Positions 37,401 to 45,717 of a stretch of 64,000 bases of DNA are shown piece after piece. Numbering within the stretch: the first letter of the stretch is position 1; every line of letters starts with the position of its first letter. Below the pieces are notes generated by a model that did no database searches, had not been told where the DNA came from, and saw nothing but the letters and a program-made list of their open reading frames with translations. Both the position numbers and the translations under genes were made by a program. The DNA is from Idiomarina rhizosphaerae (GTDB lineage: Bacteria > Pseudomonadota > Gammaproteobacteria > Enterobacterales > Alteromonadaceae), in contig NZ_JAMZDE010000001.1 in NCBI RefSeq assembly GCF_024159085.1, positions 310,001 through 374,000 on the forward strand, written 5' to 3'.

Positions 37401-38339
37401 TTAATTGCGAAACAACCGCCGTGTGTCACGGACAATTTCATAGGCCACAATGAGCGCAACAGTTACCAAAAGCACCTGAATACTGCGCTCAGCGATTGTA
37501 ACACCCAGTCCGTCTCGCCATGCACCGTCGTTGATCTGCAAAACAGGTTCTGTCAGCAAGATAATTGACGCAATTAAGAACGCGGTATTGACGCCAATAT
37601 TGAGCATGAGCATCGAGCGACTCCAAAACCTTGTGCGCAATTGCCATAAGTTATGTACGATGGCGATTACGATAACGGGCGTAAACCAAAGTAAAACGGT
37701 TAGTGTGTCGTCAGTAAAAATACTCTGCGCACCGCTATCGGGCTGCCACAATGGGTACCAAATCAACATCACTAAAGCTAACAGCGTAGCGAGCTCGGTG
37801 AAAATATCCTGTAAGCTAATATACTGCCAGCTCTTGCTGGCAGGAGGGAGCTTCTCAGGGCTCCATTTGCAGGTGCCTGCAACCTCTGCAGTTTTCTTCT
37901 TCCGAGAGCGGCTCATAACTGCAAAACCAATGGTAATTGCGGTGAACGCAAAATAAACGCTCTCCAGAAAATCGCTTGCTATGCATTTCATGAACAACAG
38001 CAAGCTCATTTCAGCACCACCAAGCCAGCGACTGGTAATTTCAATGGTCGAAATCACAAATAACACGCCGAGCACCATATACAACGTATGCAAATACAAA
38101 GGCATAAGTTGCGCAGTTACCAACGGAGTCGGTGGGCAGAACTGAAGTGCTACCCGGCGCGGATGCCCCATTGTTTTTAATAATGTAGCCACCTCAGCGT
38201 CAGATACGCTTCCGTGCTGCGCTTCCAATGCTTCTATTTGATCAAGAATATTAGCTTTTAACTCGCGACCGATATCATCGCGCTTATTGTCTGGCAGTTC
38301 TCGCTGCACGGCGGCAATATAACGTTCTAACATATCCAT
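37401..38339 (-). CDS. HAAS-domain membrane protein paired with PadR
   Basis: A 312-residue protein. Residues 1-70 form a HAAS (DUF1700/permease prefix) helical domain (LERYIAAVQRELP, ILDQIEALEAQ, LLKTMGHPRRVALQF). Six or so membrane helices follow, interrupted by a Lys/Arg-rich loop near residue 155. HAAS proteins are commonly encoded with PadR regulators, and the PadR partner directly precedes with a one-base TAATG overlap. They are thought to sense or act on membrane stress. The substrate is unknown. Confidence 0.82.
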   Translation of the reverse strand: MDMLERYIAAVQRELPDNKRDDIGRELKANILDQIEALEAQHGSVSDAEVATLLKTMGHPRRVALQFCPPTPLVTAQLMPLYLHTLYMVLGVLFVISTIEITSRWLGGAEMSLLLFMKCIASDFLESVYFAFTAITIGFAVMSRSRKKKTAEVAGTCKWSPEKLPPASKSWQYISLQDIFTELATLLALVMLIWYPLWQPDSGAQSIFTDDTLTVLLWFTPVIVIAIVHNLWQLRTRFWSRSMLMLNIGVNTAFLIASIILLTEPVLQINDGAWRDGLGVTIAERSIQVLLVTVALIVAYEIVRDTRRLFRN

Positions 38340-38689
38340 TAGTGTTGCTCCTCATTGAGGTTGCGCAACAGTAGGGGACCAATCGCGCTGTTGAGCGAGG
38401 TCCACTCTTGGGTTAGTTGCTCTAGTCGTTCTGTGCCAAGCGTTGATAACTGGTAGTAACGCCTTTCACGCCCTTCGCCCTGCTTCCACTCGCTATCAAG
38501 CAGACCTTGATCCGCCAGGCGTCTAATGAGCGGATACAAAGTGCCTTCATCAATATCTACGCCTGCATCCTTTAGTTGTTTGCGCAGTGAATAGCCATAA
38601 TGAGGCTCGCGTAAAGAAGCAAGTACAGCTAAAACCAATACCCCACGGCGCAGTTCTAGCTTAAGTTTATCGATTGGTGTAGTAGTCAT
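38339..38689 (-). CDS. PadR-family transcriptional repressor
   Basis: A 116-residue PadR regulator with a winged helix: LELRRGVLVLAVLASLRE, HYGYSLRKQLKDAGVDIDEG, TLYPLIRRLADQGLL, then RERRYYQLSTLG. It is probably a dimer that represses its own operon with the HAAS membrane protein. Inverted repeats immediately upstream (38706-38764) are good operator candidates. Confidence 0.93.
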   Translation of the reverse strand: MTTTPIDKLKLELRRGVLVLAVLASLREPHYGYSLRKQLKDAGVDIDEGTLYPLIRRLADQGLLDSEWKQGEGRERRYYQLSTLGTERLEQLTQEWTSLNSAIGPLLLRNLNEEQH

Positions 38690-38705
38690 AGTAAGTCCTT
38701 ATTTA

Positions 38706-38764
38706 TACTGTATTGCACACACTGTGTGAAACACAGTAATTAACATACTAGGTGACATACAGTA
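38706..38764. promoter_or_regulatory. Putative PadR operator
   Basis: A perfect 7-bp inverted repeat ACTGTGT-GAA-ACACAGT lies at 38721-38737. It is flanked by a perfect outer 8-bp pair, TACTGTAT at 38706-38713 and ATACAGTA at 38757-38764. The position just before the padR start fits autoregulation. Confidence 0.6.
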
Positions 38765-38902
38765 AAAGTGCAAATAATAATCTGAATCACGATATTGCGA
38801 GGGCTTAATGGAGACATCCGTATCTAGCAAAGTAATTTTAATTAGAAAAGAGCAAGCTTCGGGTCGTCGTAGGGTAAACTGCTTTTTATGATTGGGGTCT
38901 AA

Positions 38903-39052
38903 GAGTTTGTAGAGAGTTTTCATGCAATGAAGCGAATTGCAAAACCGGAAGAAATAGCTCAATCAGCGTTATACTTAGCCTCTGACGCTTCCAGTTTTAC
39001 CACCGGCTCCACCTTGTTGGTGGATGGTGGTGTATCAATTAATCGTGTCTAA
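38903..39052 (+). pseudogene. C-terminal remnant of an SDR gene
   Basis: After an in-frame stop at 38900, this frame reads 49 codons ending in the typical SDR tail: [20 protein letters not shown] followed by FTTG, then [12 protein letters not shown] and a stop. The Rossmann and catalytic parts are missing. An internal ATG at 38927 could give a 41-residue peptide, but a decayed gene is more likely. It occupies most of the 374 bp between padR and the methyltransferase gene; the rest holds the PadR operator and nothing else recognised. Confidence 0.75.
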
Positions 39053-39063
39053 AGGTATTGATT

Positions 39064-39903
39064 ATGTCTGACTATATCCGCATTGAAAAAGCCATGACCT
39101 ATATGTCAGAGCATGTATCGAGCCAGCCGACCCTGAAAGAAGTAGCTGCTCATGTTCATCTCAGTCCGTTCCATTTTCATCGGGTATTTTGTAAATGGGC
39201 AGGCACCACACCGAAACGCTTCCTGCAGGCCCTTACGCTGGAACGAAGCAAACGAATGCTGAAAGAAGAAGGGTCTCTCATGGATGTTTCCCTCAGCATG
39301 GGGTTAAGTGGTGGCTCCCGACTGTACGACCACTTTGTAAAACTAGAAGCCGTAACGCCGGGTGAATACAGGAATGGAGGCCAGGGAGTTACTATTCAAT
39401 ACGGCGTAAATGAAACTCCTTTTGGTAAGATATTTGTCGCAATTACGCCACGGGGCGTATGCCGCGTTGAGTTCTTAGGCTCCAGATCCGCTGACGAAGT
39501 ACTTACGGATTTGCGCAAAGACTGGCCTAAAAGCTCACTCGTAAGCAATGACAACGCGACCAACTATGTTGCTAACGTACTGTTTAGCCGTTTAAAAGAC
39601 GGGCAATCTACCCCCTTGTCATTGCACGTTATGGGCACTAATTTTCAAGTAGCGGTGTGGCGAGCTTTATTGAGGATACCACCGGGAAAGCTGGCGAGTT
39701 ACTCCCAAATTGCCAATGCATTAGGTTACCCGAAAGCATCTCGGGCGGTTGGTAATGCTGTTGGTTCGAACCCTGTTGCCATGCTCATTCCGTGTCACCG
39801 CGTTATTCAGAAAAGTGGTGCTTTGGGCGGGTATCGCTGGGGTTCGACGAAGAAAGAGATGATTCAGGCATGGGAGCTCATGAGCGAAGAGCCCTTAGAG
39901 TAG
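39064..39903 (+). CDS. AraC-type regulator fused to O6-methylguanine-DNA methyltransferase
   Basis: A 279-residue fusion. Residues 1-105 are an AraC double HTH (TLKEVAAHVHLSPFHFHRVF; PGEYRNGG), and residues 115-279 are a methyltransferase with the suicide site PCHRV (Cys244), preceded by FQVAVWRALLRIPPGKLASY and followed by GGYRWG. It corresponds to Ada without its N-terminal zinc domain, the part that senses methylphosphotriesters. It should repair O6-alkylguanine, and any control of an alkylation response would need another trigger. AAAGG lies eight bases before the ATG at 39064; an earlier TTG at 39058 is less likely. Confidence 0.92.
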   Translation: MSDYIRIEKAMTYMSEHVSSQPTLKEVAAHVHLSPFHFHRVFCKWAGTTPKRFLQALTLERSKRMLKEEGSLMDVSLSMGLSGGSRLYDHFVKLEAVTPGEYRNGGQGVTIQYGVNETPFGKIFVAITPRGVCRVEFLGSRSADEVLTDLRKDWPKSSLVSNDNATNYVANVLFSRLKDGQSTPLSLHVMGTNFQVAVWRALLRIPPGKLASYSQIANALGYPKASRAVGNAVGSNPVAMLIPCHRVIQKSGALGGYRWGSTKKEMIQAWELMSEEPLE

Positions 39904-39948
39904 TAACACTTGCTTACCGACCTGCCACCATATTATTGGGCTTGCTAG

Positions 39949-41163
39949 TTAACCGTTGAGACGGTCAAACGAGAATAATTTTGCCAACCGGTGCTCTTTC
40001 CCTTCAATTTGATCACGGAGCAGTTTTGCGCCTATCATGCTGTAGGTAATACCGTTACCGCCGTATGCCATAGCAAACAAAACTCGCGGGCCATACTGTC
40101 GGTTCGTGCCAAAAAAGGGTAAACCATCGGACGTTTCTGCAAAAGTGCCCGCCCAGGAAAAAGTAGGACGCAATTCAAAGCCCGGAAACAGCTCCGAAAT
40201 ACGCTTAATCATTTTATCGCACTTATCTTTTACCCGGCCGTCACGCCTTGAGGGAATATCAACATCGTCATCTTCACCACCAACCAATATGCGCCCTTCT
40301 CCCGTGGTACGAAAATACAAGTACGGGCGCGCCGACTCCCACATCATGGTGTTGGTTAACTCTCCCAGAGTGTCTGCATCCATAGGGTCAGTGATAAACA
40401 CATAAGTGCTGCGGTTTTCAGAAACCTTTTGTTTCAGCCACCTTTGCGAGGCATAACCCGCCGCCATTACCACATGCTGACAACTTAGTTTTGCGCCTTC
40501 GGTAGTGCGCAAAGTAACGCCATTCTCTGATGGGGTTATTGACTCAATGGTGGTTCGGTCAAACACCTGACCACCGCGTAGCACAACCCGATCCAGCAGC
40601 CGGTAAGTCATTCGGTAGGGGTCGATGCGCGCAGCGTGATGAGTCAGAATAGCACCTGACGAGAAAAGACCGTAGCGCTCCTGTACTTCGTCAGCCTTGA
40701 GCCAGTCGACTTCAAAGCCATGTTTTTGGCGCAACGTAAACTCATTGTGCAGAGTCTCTTTATCTTCCGCCTGGCTGGCAAAATAAAGGCTTTTCTGACG
40801 AGCAAAGTCGACATCGCCGACTTCAGATGCAAGTTCAGAGAGACTATTAATGGCATCAGAGCAGCCCTGATAAGCCTTAACACCGTTATCCTCTCCGCAC
40901 CACTTAAAGAGATCCAACAGGTGCGTGTCAATTTCATATTGCAGTAACGCGGTGCTGGCTGATGTGCTTCCCCAGGCGATATCTCGCTGCTCTACCACCG
41001 TGGTGTCAAAACCGTTGGCAACCAGCTCATCAGCAATTAAAGCGCCAGTAATACCGCCGCCAATGACGACAACATCACATTTGATATCAGACCGCACCGC
41101 CGGAAAGTTCGACATAAGACCATTCTTTATCGGCCAAAACGGGTACCCACTTTTCAGATCCAC
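39949..41163 (-). CDS. FAD-dependent amine/glycine oxidase-like oxidoreductase
   Basis: About 404 residues of the DAO (D-amino acid oxidase) superfamily. The FAD-binding GGGITGALIADEL lies near the N terminus, then EQRDIAWGSTSASTALLQYE, which is typical of the group with glycine oxidase and gamma-glutamylputrescine oxidase. The C-terminal part has WAGTFAETSDGLPFFG and FAMAYGGNGITYS. The substrate is probably an amine or amino acid. The start is uncertain: a GTG at 41163 with GGGGAGAGACA upstream is preferred to a TTG at 41187. It is transcribed alone on the minus strand. Confidence 0.82.
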   Translation of the reverse strand: MDLKSGYPFWPIKNGLMSNFPAVRSDIKCDVVVIGGGITGALIADELVANGFDTTVVEQRDIAWGSTSASTALLQYEIDTHLLDLFKWCGEDNGVKAYQGCSDAINSLSELASEVGDVDFARQKSLYFASQAEDKETLHNEFTLRQKHGFEVDWLKADEVQERYGLFSSGAILTHHAARIDPYRMTYRLLDRVVLRGGQVFDRTTIESITPSENGVTLRTTEGAKLSCQHVVMAAGYASQRWLKQKVSENRSTYVFITDPMDADTLGELTNTMMWESARPYLYFRTTGEGRILVGGEDDDVDIPSRRDGRVKDKCDKMIKRISELFPGFELRPTFSWAGTFAETSDGLPFFGTNRQYGPRVLFAMAYGGNGITYSMIGAKLLRDQIEGKEHRLAKLFSFDRLNG

Positions 41164-41197
41164 TGTCTCTCCCCAGCGCGAATGCAAGCCTATTCAA

Positions 41198-41228
41198 CAA
41201 AAAAGCCCAGCATAAATCTCGCTGGGCT
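41198..41228 (-). terminator. Terminator of the small Gln/Lys-rich gene
   Basis: Reading the minus strand, AGCCCAGC and GCTGGGCT form an 8-bp stem with a nine-base loop followed by TTTTTT. It ends the small gene at 41246 before the oxidoreductase begins. Confidence 0.82.
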
Positions 41229-41245
41229 CGGGGTTGCGTAATTAA

Positions 41246-41368
41246 CTACGCTTTTTTAGCAGGTGCTTGCTGAGGCTGCTTTTGGTCTTTTTGCTGACCA
41301 GGGTTCGCCTGCTTTTGTTCGCCTGATTTATTCGGCGTTTGTGAACCTTTATTTTCTTGCGTATTCAT
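41246..41368 (-). CDS. Small Gln/Lys/Pro-rich protein, 40 aa
   Basis: The open frame begins at an ATG with an ideal AAGGAG seven bases upstream (41375-41380 on the plus strand as CTCCTT) and ends 18 bp before a clear terminator. The 40-residue product starts MNTQENKGSQTPNKSGEQ and continues with repeated Gln-Lys-Pro segments to APAKKA. It is low-complexity and surely disordered, with no Cys, Trp or hydrophobic core. It resembles small hydrophilic stress peptides in character only; I recognise no family. The signals on both sides support real expression. Confidence 0.6.
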   Translation of the reverse strand: MNTQENKGSQTPNKSGEQKQANPGQQKDQKQPQQAPAKKA

Positions 41369-41581
41369 TGTCAACTCCTTAAAGAGTCTATTAGCATCAC
41401 TCAATTATGACGCTATTTTAAAGTATAGACGGCTCTTAGAAATATGTATGTCCGTTACCGTAAATAACTCAGTATTTCTTTAGATGCATCTAACAATACT
41501 TGACGGATAGAAGCTCCACGTAAGCAGTCCTCCGAATAACTTCTTCTTTGAGCAAATAGGACACCTTGCTTTATTTTAAAT

Positions 41582-41600
41582 GAATAATATAATCATTCTC
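41582..41600 (+). promoter_or_regulatory. Putative Fur box
   Basis: The stretch, with the core ATAATCATTCTC, matches 14 of 19 positions of the GATAATGATAATCATTATC consensus. It lies 27 bp before the TonB-receptor start, in the promoter zone, consistent with iron repression. Confidence 0.7.
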
Positions 41601-41626
41601 ATTTAGATTAATAAAAATAAAGGGGA

Positions 41627-43684
41627 ATGATTTTGAATAAGTTTATCTTTACTGGAGCGGTGTTTTCGCTATTTAGCCCAGCCCTGTTTGCGCAGACAGC
41701 GGATGTTGAAAATGGCGATAAAGGTGAGAAACAAATAGAGCGAATTTCTGTCGTAGGCGCTGCGACAAACTTTAGCGTAACTGCAGACGATATTGAGCAG
41801 TTTCAGGCAAATGACCTTGCTGACATTTTTCGGGAGTCGCCCTCGGTAAGCGTAGGTGGCTCTGTTGGAGTAGCTCAAAAAATTTATATTCGCGGCCTTG
41901 AAGATGCGTACCTTAATGTGACCGTCGATGGCGCGCAGCAAACTTCCACCCTGTTTCACCATATTGGTCGTGTAACCCTGGACCCAGATTTACTGAAACA
42001 AATAGACGTACAGGCCGGCGCCGGTGAGGCGACCAGTGGTCCGGGCGCTATTGGAGGTTCCATACGCTTCAAGACAAAAGACGCTCAGGATTTATTACAT
42101 AGTAACGAGCAGTTTGGTGGTCGTTTAAAAGCGAACTACTTCTCTAATGATGGTACGCGTTACAGCGGCACGTTATACGGTAGGCTTAATGACTCATTTG
42201 GTCTTTTAGGTTATTTCAGTACTGTTGATCGCAACACTATGGAAGACGGTGACGGCAATAAAATATACGGTACAGCAGCAGACCAGAATCTGACCTTTTT
42301 AAAAGCAAGTGGTGACATTGCCAATAATCATTATGTGTCATTAAGCTTTGAGCAACGCGACGAAGAAGGCGAATTCTCTGCCCGTCCGAACTGGGTTGTA
42401 CCCGAAGGTTCACCACTTTATCCAAGCGCCGCTAAACGTGACACCTATGTCGCCAATTACCGGTTTGACCACAGTGATGCGGTGTACCTTAAAGCGACCG
42501 CTTATCAAACAAGCTCATCGTTTCGCGGTGGCCGTTTTGATTGGTTAGCTGAAATTGACACTCAGGGTTTTGATATTCGTAACACCAGCGAAACTCTGAA
42601 CCACAGTTTTACTTACGGCGTCGATTATCGCAATGATGAGGTAGAAAGTGGTTCTGCTGCCGGCCCGAAAGAAAACTCAGAAGAAAGCAGTGTATTAGGC
42701 GTTTACGCGCAAGCACATAGTCATATTACAACCGATCTTTTGTTTAGCTACGGCGTACGCTATGACGATTATGATTTCCAACAACACATTCTGCTCGATG
42801 AGTATTCTGGCGAGCCTGTAACGGATACGGCGGCGAGCCTCGATGACAGTGAGTTTAGCTTTAACGCCGGTTTATCGTATCAGTTGTCGCAGGCATGGAA
42901 ATTGGGCCTGAGTTACGCCGAAGCTGCCAGAGGTAAAGAAATAGGCGACGGCTTTACTCTGGACGAATACCTTTACGATGGAAACGACATTCCGGTTGTC
43001 GCCGGTGATGTCGTACCGGAAACGGTTGAGAACATCGAAACCTCGATTGAGTACAGTGCTAATAATCTGAATGCAAAATTCAGTGTTTATCAATCAACCA
43101 TATATGACGTCATTTTCAGTGGTTTCGCAGGGAACTCTGTTTACAACAACATTGGTGACGTTGAGTCGACAGGTGTGGAATTTAACCTTGCGTATCGTTG
43201 GAATTCGCTGGATATGTACTTCGGCTTCTCCAGCGCAGATTCCGAACTTTCACCGCGCGACGACTTGTACACTGAAAGCTATGATTCAATTGATTTGAAC
43301 GCCTATGAGTTTAATGGTTTAGGTAACAGCCGTGGTAACACCATTGTACTGGGTGCAGACTACTTTGTTACAAACAACCTGAGCTTTGGTTTTAATGTGA
43401 CTCAAGTAGATGACATTAATATTAAGACCCTGCATCAGGCGCTGGAGAATGGCTGGACCGACTCGCTGTATACCTTAAACAAGCCAAGTTATACCGTCGT
43501 TGATCTCTATGGCGCGTGGGATATTACTAACAACTTTTCGGTGAATTTAGCGGTAACTAACCTTCTGGACGAGCAATATATCAACCATTCAAGTGTCGGT
43601 GACTACAGCGATGTGTTCCCTACCGTGATGGGGCCTTATGAGGCTGGCCGCGACATTCGCTTGTCTGCAACCTACGATTTTTGA
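41627..43684 (+). CDS. TonB-dependent receptor, iron-regulated
   Basis: A 685-residue outer-membrane receptor. The signal peptide ends near ALFA (about residue 22), a TonB-box-like ERISVVGA lies around 35-42, and the plug has DIFRESPSVSVGG, IYIRGLEDAYLNVTVDGAQQ and GPGAIGGSIRFKT. The barrel ends in LSATYDF. An upstream Fur box points to iron or heme-type cargo; the exact ligand is unknown. AGGGG sits too close to the ATG at 41627, so a TTG at 41633 may be the true start. A hairpin lies about 70 bp after the stop. Confidence 0.92.
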   Translation: MILNKFIFTGAVFSLFSPALFAQTADVENGDKGEKQIERISVVGAATNFSVTADDIEQFQANDLADIFRESPSVSVGGSVGVAQKIYIRGLEDAYLNVTVDGAQQTSTLFHHIGRVTLDPDLLKQIDVQAGAGEATSGPGAIGGSIRFKTKDAQDLLHSNEQFGGRLKANYFSNDGTRYSGTLYGRLNDSFGLLGYFSTVDRNTMEDGDGNKIYGTAADQNLTFLKASGDIANNHYVSLSFEQRDEEGEFSARPNWVVPEGSPLYPSAAKRDTYVANYRFDHSDAVYLKATAYQTSSSFRGGRFDWLAEIDTQGFDIRNTSETLNHSFTYGVDYRNDEVESGSAAGPKENSEESSVLGVYAQAHSHITTDLLFSYGVRYDDYDFQQHILLDEYSGEPVTDTAASLDDSEFSFNAGLSYQLSQAWKLGLSYAEAARGKEIGDGFTLDEYLYDGNDIPVVAGDVVPETVENIETSIEYSANNLNAKFSVYQSTIYDVIFSGFAGNSVYNNIGDVESTGVEFNLAYRWNSLDMYFGFSSADSELSPRDDLYTESYDSIDLNAYEFNGLGNSRGNTIVLGADYFVTNNLSFGFNVTQVDDINIKTLHQALENGWTDSLYTLNKPSYTVVDLYGAWDITNNFSVNLAVTNLLDEQYINHSSVGDYSDVFPTVMGPYEAGRDIRLSATYDF

Positions 43685-43710
43685 AGCACTACGTACGTAA
43701 AGAGGTATTC

Positions 43711-43740
43711 GTCGGTTGATGCGTATAAAAGACTGATGAA
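43711..43740 (+). repeat. Second copy of the dps upstream element
   Basis: It matches 27 of 30 positions of 30433-30462, including TATAAAAGA and TGATGAA. It is followed 12 bp later by a hairpin nearly identical to the dps terminator, with no gene between. Confidence 0.6.
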
Positions 43741-43752
43741 CGAACGACTCGT

Positions 43753-43785
43753 AAGCCCAGCAACGGTGTTGTTGGGCTTTTGTTC
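43753..43785 (+). terminator. Terminator, near-copy of the dps terminator
   Basis: AAGCCCAGCAAC and GTTGTTGGGCTT pair around a short loop, followed by TTTGTTCTTTT. It ends the TonB-receptor transcript and matches the hairpin at 31027 except for three bases. Confidence 0.82.
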
Positions 43786-43801
43786 TTTTATTTAAGTCTA
43801 T

Positions 43802-44137
43802 TTAAGAAGAATGCGAGCGCCAAATTCTAAAGCGCGTCACTATGTACCAGATAAGGCCGCCGATAAACATAATCAGAGGTATCACATTGATTTCGTTACT
43901 TTGCTGAGATTCCTCGGAGGTTAGAAAAAACCAAAGCACACCCACGATGAGAATAACGAGCGATAACACACCTTGTATTTGCAAACTTTTCGAGGTGTTC
44001 TCGGAGGTAATCGTGCTGTTTTCGCCCGGTTGATTCTCTTGTTCCGATTTTTCACTCTTCACAAAACCACAGGCCGGGCAGCTATAGTTATTATCCAGTA
44101 CCTGATCTTCACACTTTGGACATTTTTCAAATGCCAT
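43802..44137 (-). CDS. Zinc-ribbon membrane protein
   Basis: A 111-residue protein. Residues 6-24 form a zinc ribbon with four Cys (CPKCEDQVLDNNYSCPACGF), followed by a Glu/Ser-rich linker and two membrane helices (SLVILIVGVLWFFL; VIPLIMFIGGLIWYIV). AGAGAGG lies before the ATG. Function unknown; such proteins are widespread small membrane proteins. It is a single gene. Confidence 0.82.
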   Translation of the reverse strand: MAFEKCPKCEDQVLDNNYSCPACGFVKSEKSEQENQPGENSTITSENTSKSLQIQGVLSLVILIVGVLWFFLTSEESQQSNEINVIPLIMFIGGLIWYIVTRFRIWRSHSS

Positions 44138-44259
44138 TGAGGTACCTCTCTGTTTTATTTATGAGTGTTCATTATTTAGTGTAGTCAAAAACTTTTGTGT
44201 TTGTCATTTCCAGTACGCTGATGACATCCGTTCTAAGCTGTGCCACGTAATAGGGTTTT

Positions 44260-44676
44260 ATGTATTTAAGTATATTCCTGACAGCCTTTCTGGCCGCCAC
44301 AATACTGCCTGCTCAGTCTGAGTTTGTGGTAGTGGCAGCCCAGCGCATGGATTACGATGTCTGGATAATCTGGTGGCTGGCCTCAATCGGAAATACGCTG
44401 GGGTCAGTGGTTAACTATGTTCTGGGCCGTTTTTTGGTACGGTATCAGGATCGCCGCTGGTTCCCGTTCAAACCAAAATCTCTTGCCCGTGGTCATCGCT
44501 GGTTTGAACGCTTTGGTAAGTGGTCGCTGCTGATGGCCTGGGCCCCTTTCATTGGTGACCCTCTCACCTTTATAGCCGGTATGTTGCGGTTAACCTTCTG
44601 GCAATTTTTGATACTGGTTTTTATTAGTAAAGCTGGCCGCTACGCTATTTTGCTTGGTATTACGCAGTTGTTTTAA
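44260..44676 (+). CDS. YqaA/DedA-like small membrane protein
   Basis: A 138-residue integral membrane protein with a re-entrant-helix pattern. LPAQSEFVVVAA, SIGNTLGSVVNYVLGRF, and then WAPFIGDPLTFIAGMLR are characteristic of the YqaA branch of the VTT/DedA group. These proteins are linked to membrane homeostasis; the molecular role of YqaA is not settled. It is a single gene without obvious partners. Confidence 0.88.
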   Translation: MYLSIFLTAFLAATILPAQSEFVVVAAQRMDYDVWIIWWLASIGNTLGSVVNYVLGRFLVRYQDRRWFPFKPKSLARGHRWFERFGKWSLLMAWAPFIGDPLTFIAGMLRLTFWQFLILVFISKAGRYAILLGITQLF

Positions 44677-44715
44677 TGTGCTGTAACGGCCTGCCTGGTC
44701 GAAACGCGCCGCCCC

Positions 44716-45177
44716 CTAAGCCAGTTGCTTTTTCTCGTGCTTAATACTCGAATGTATGAAAAACAGAGCTACGCCCAGGCAAAGCACGGCGCCAATTCGA
44801 GAGACCGAGAGAGTAACTTCGGAGTTATCAAACCAACCAAGGGTGTCAATTAAAACACTCATCGCGAGCTGACCAAAAATAACCGCCACAGTCGCGACCG
44901 CGGTTCCTATCTTCTGTACTGCAAGTACCATAATGACAATATAAGGAACGCCACATAAAGCACCGAGTAATTGCCATTTCGGCACATCTGCTAGCGTCAT
45001 CGCGTAGCTGGGTTCGAAATAGAAAATGAGCAACCCGGTAATAATGGCGCCGAGTAGAAAAGTCAAAAAAGCACTTTTAAAAACACCAACTTTACTGCCA
45101 AGCTCACCGTTTACGGCAGCCTGAATACTCAGTGCAGCGCCGCCCACAATGGCGATAATAATCATGAATAATGTCAT
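44716..45177 (-). CDS. DMT-superfamily transporter subunit, YdcZ/DUF606
   Basis: A 153-residue protein with five predicted helices. It carries the DUF606 pattern AALSIQAAVNGELGSKVG, WQLLGALCGVPYIVIMVLAVQKIG and then FGQLAMSVLIDTLGWF. A related half-size protein lies immediately upstream, so the two may form a heteromeric transporter like other EmrE-size DMT pairs. The substrate is unknown. GGAAG precedes the ATG. Confidence 0.88.
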   Translation of the reverse strand: MTLFMIIIAIVGGAALSIQAAVNGELGSKVGVFKSAFLTFLLGAIITGLLIFYFEPSYAMTLADVPKWQLLGALCGVPYIVIMVLAVQKIGTAVATVAVIFGQLAMSVLIDTLGWFDNSEVTLSVSRIGAVLCLGVALFFIHSSIKHEKKQLA

Positions 45178-45186
45178 AATACTTCC

Positions 45187-45621
45187 TTAATCCAGCGCCA
45201 TGAGAACGAGTGCGACAATAATAAAAAAAAGTGCAATGAAGCGCCTGCCGTCAACTCTACGAGGTGGCGTGCCAAACAAACCATAATGATCGATAATAAA
45301 GCTCTTGGTAATTTGCCCCACCAGGATTCCAATCATAGTCATAGCAATGCCAATGACCGGAACAGTTAGAGTCAGTGCAACGACATACACCGGACCTAGC
45401 AGCCCCCCTGTAAGGGTCCACGCGGGCTGTGATGAGAACGAAGGACTATTGCGAGGACTGAAAAACAGCATGAGAAGGAAGGTCAGCGCCGCGCCGACTC
45501 CAAAAATGCTTAACGTTGCCCAGAGCTTTCCAACCTGTGAGCCAAGCGGTCCAAGCAGCCCAGCCTCAACTGAAAGGCCCATGCCGGCAAGTACCGTTAA
45601 TAAAACCATAATAATTTGCAT
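45187..45621 (-). CDS. DMT-superfamily transporter subunit, YdcZ/DUF606
   Basis: A 144-residue paralogue of the next gene, from which it is separated by 9 bp. It shows GMGLSVEAGLLGPLGSQVG, WTLTGGLLGPVYVVALTLTV and LVGQITKSFIIDHYGLF. The pair is divergent from a LysR regulator and is probably controlled by it. Confidence 0.88.
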   Translation of the reverse strand: MQIIMVLLTVLAGMGLSVEAGLLGPLGSQVGKLWATLSIFGVGAALTFLLMLFFSPRNSPSFSSQPAWTLTGGLLGPVYVVALTLTVPVIGIAMTMIGILVGQITKSFIIDHYGLFGTPPRRVDGRRFIALFFIIVALVLMALD

Positions 45622-45717
45622 AAGCTACCTCTTACTTTTCAAGAACAGCAGCCTACCCTAGACTCAGCAACCGAAAAATGGGAAGGTTCACTAAACTCTT
45701 TTGCGAATTTTGCACAA

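Noticed and set aside
38699-38962. 87-codon minus-strand frame before padR
   Set aside because: It covers the PadR operator and the antisense of the SDR remnant and has no coding character.
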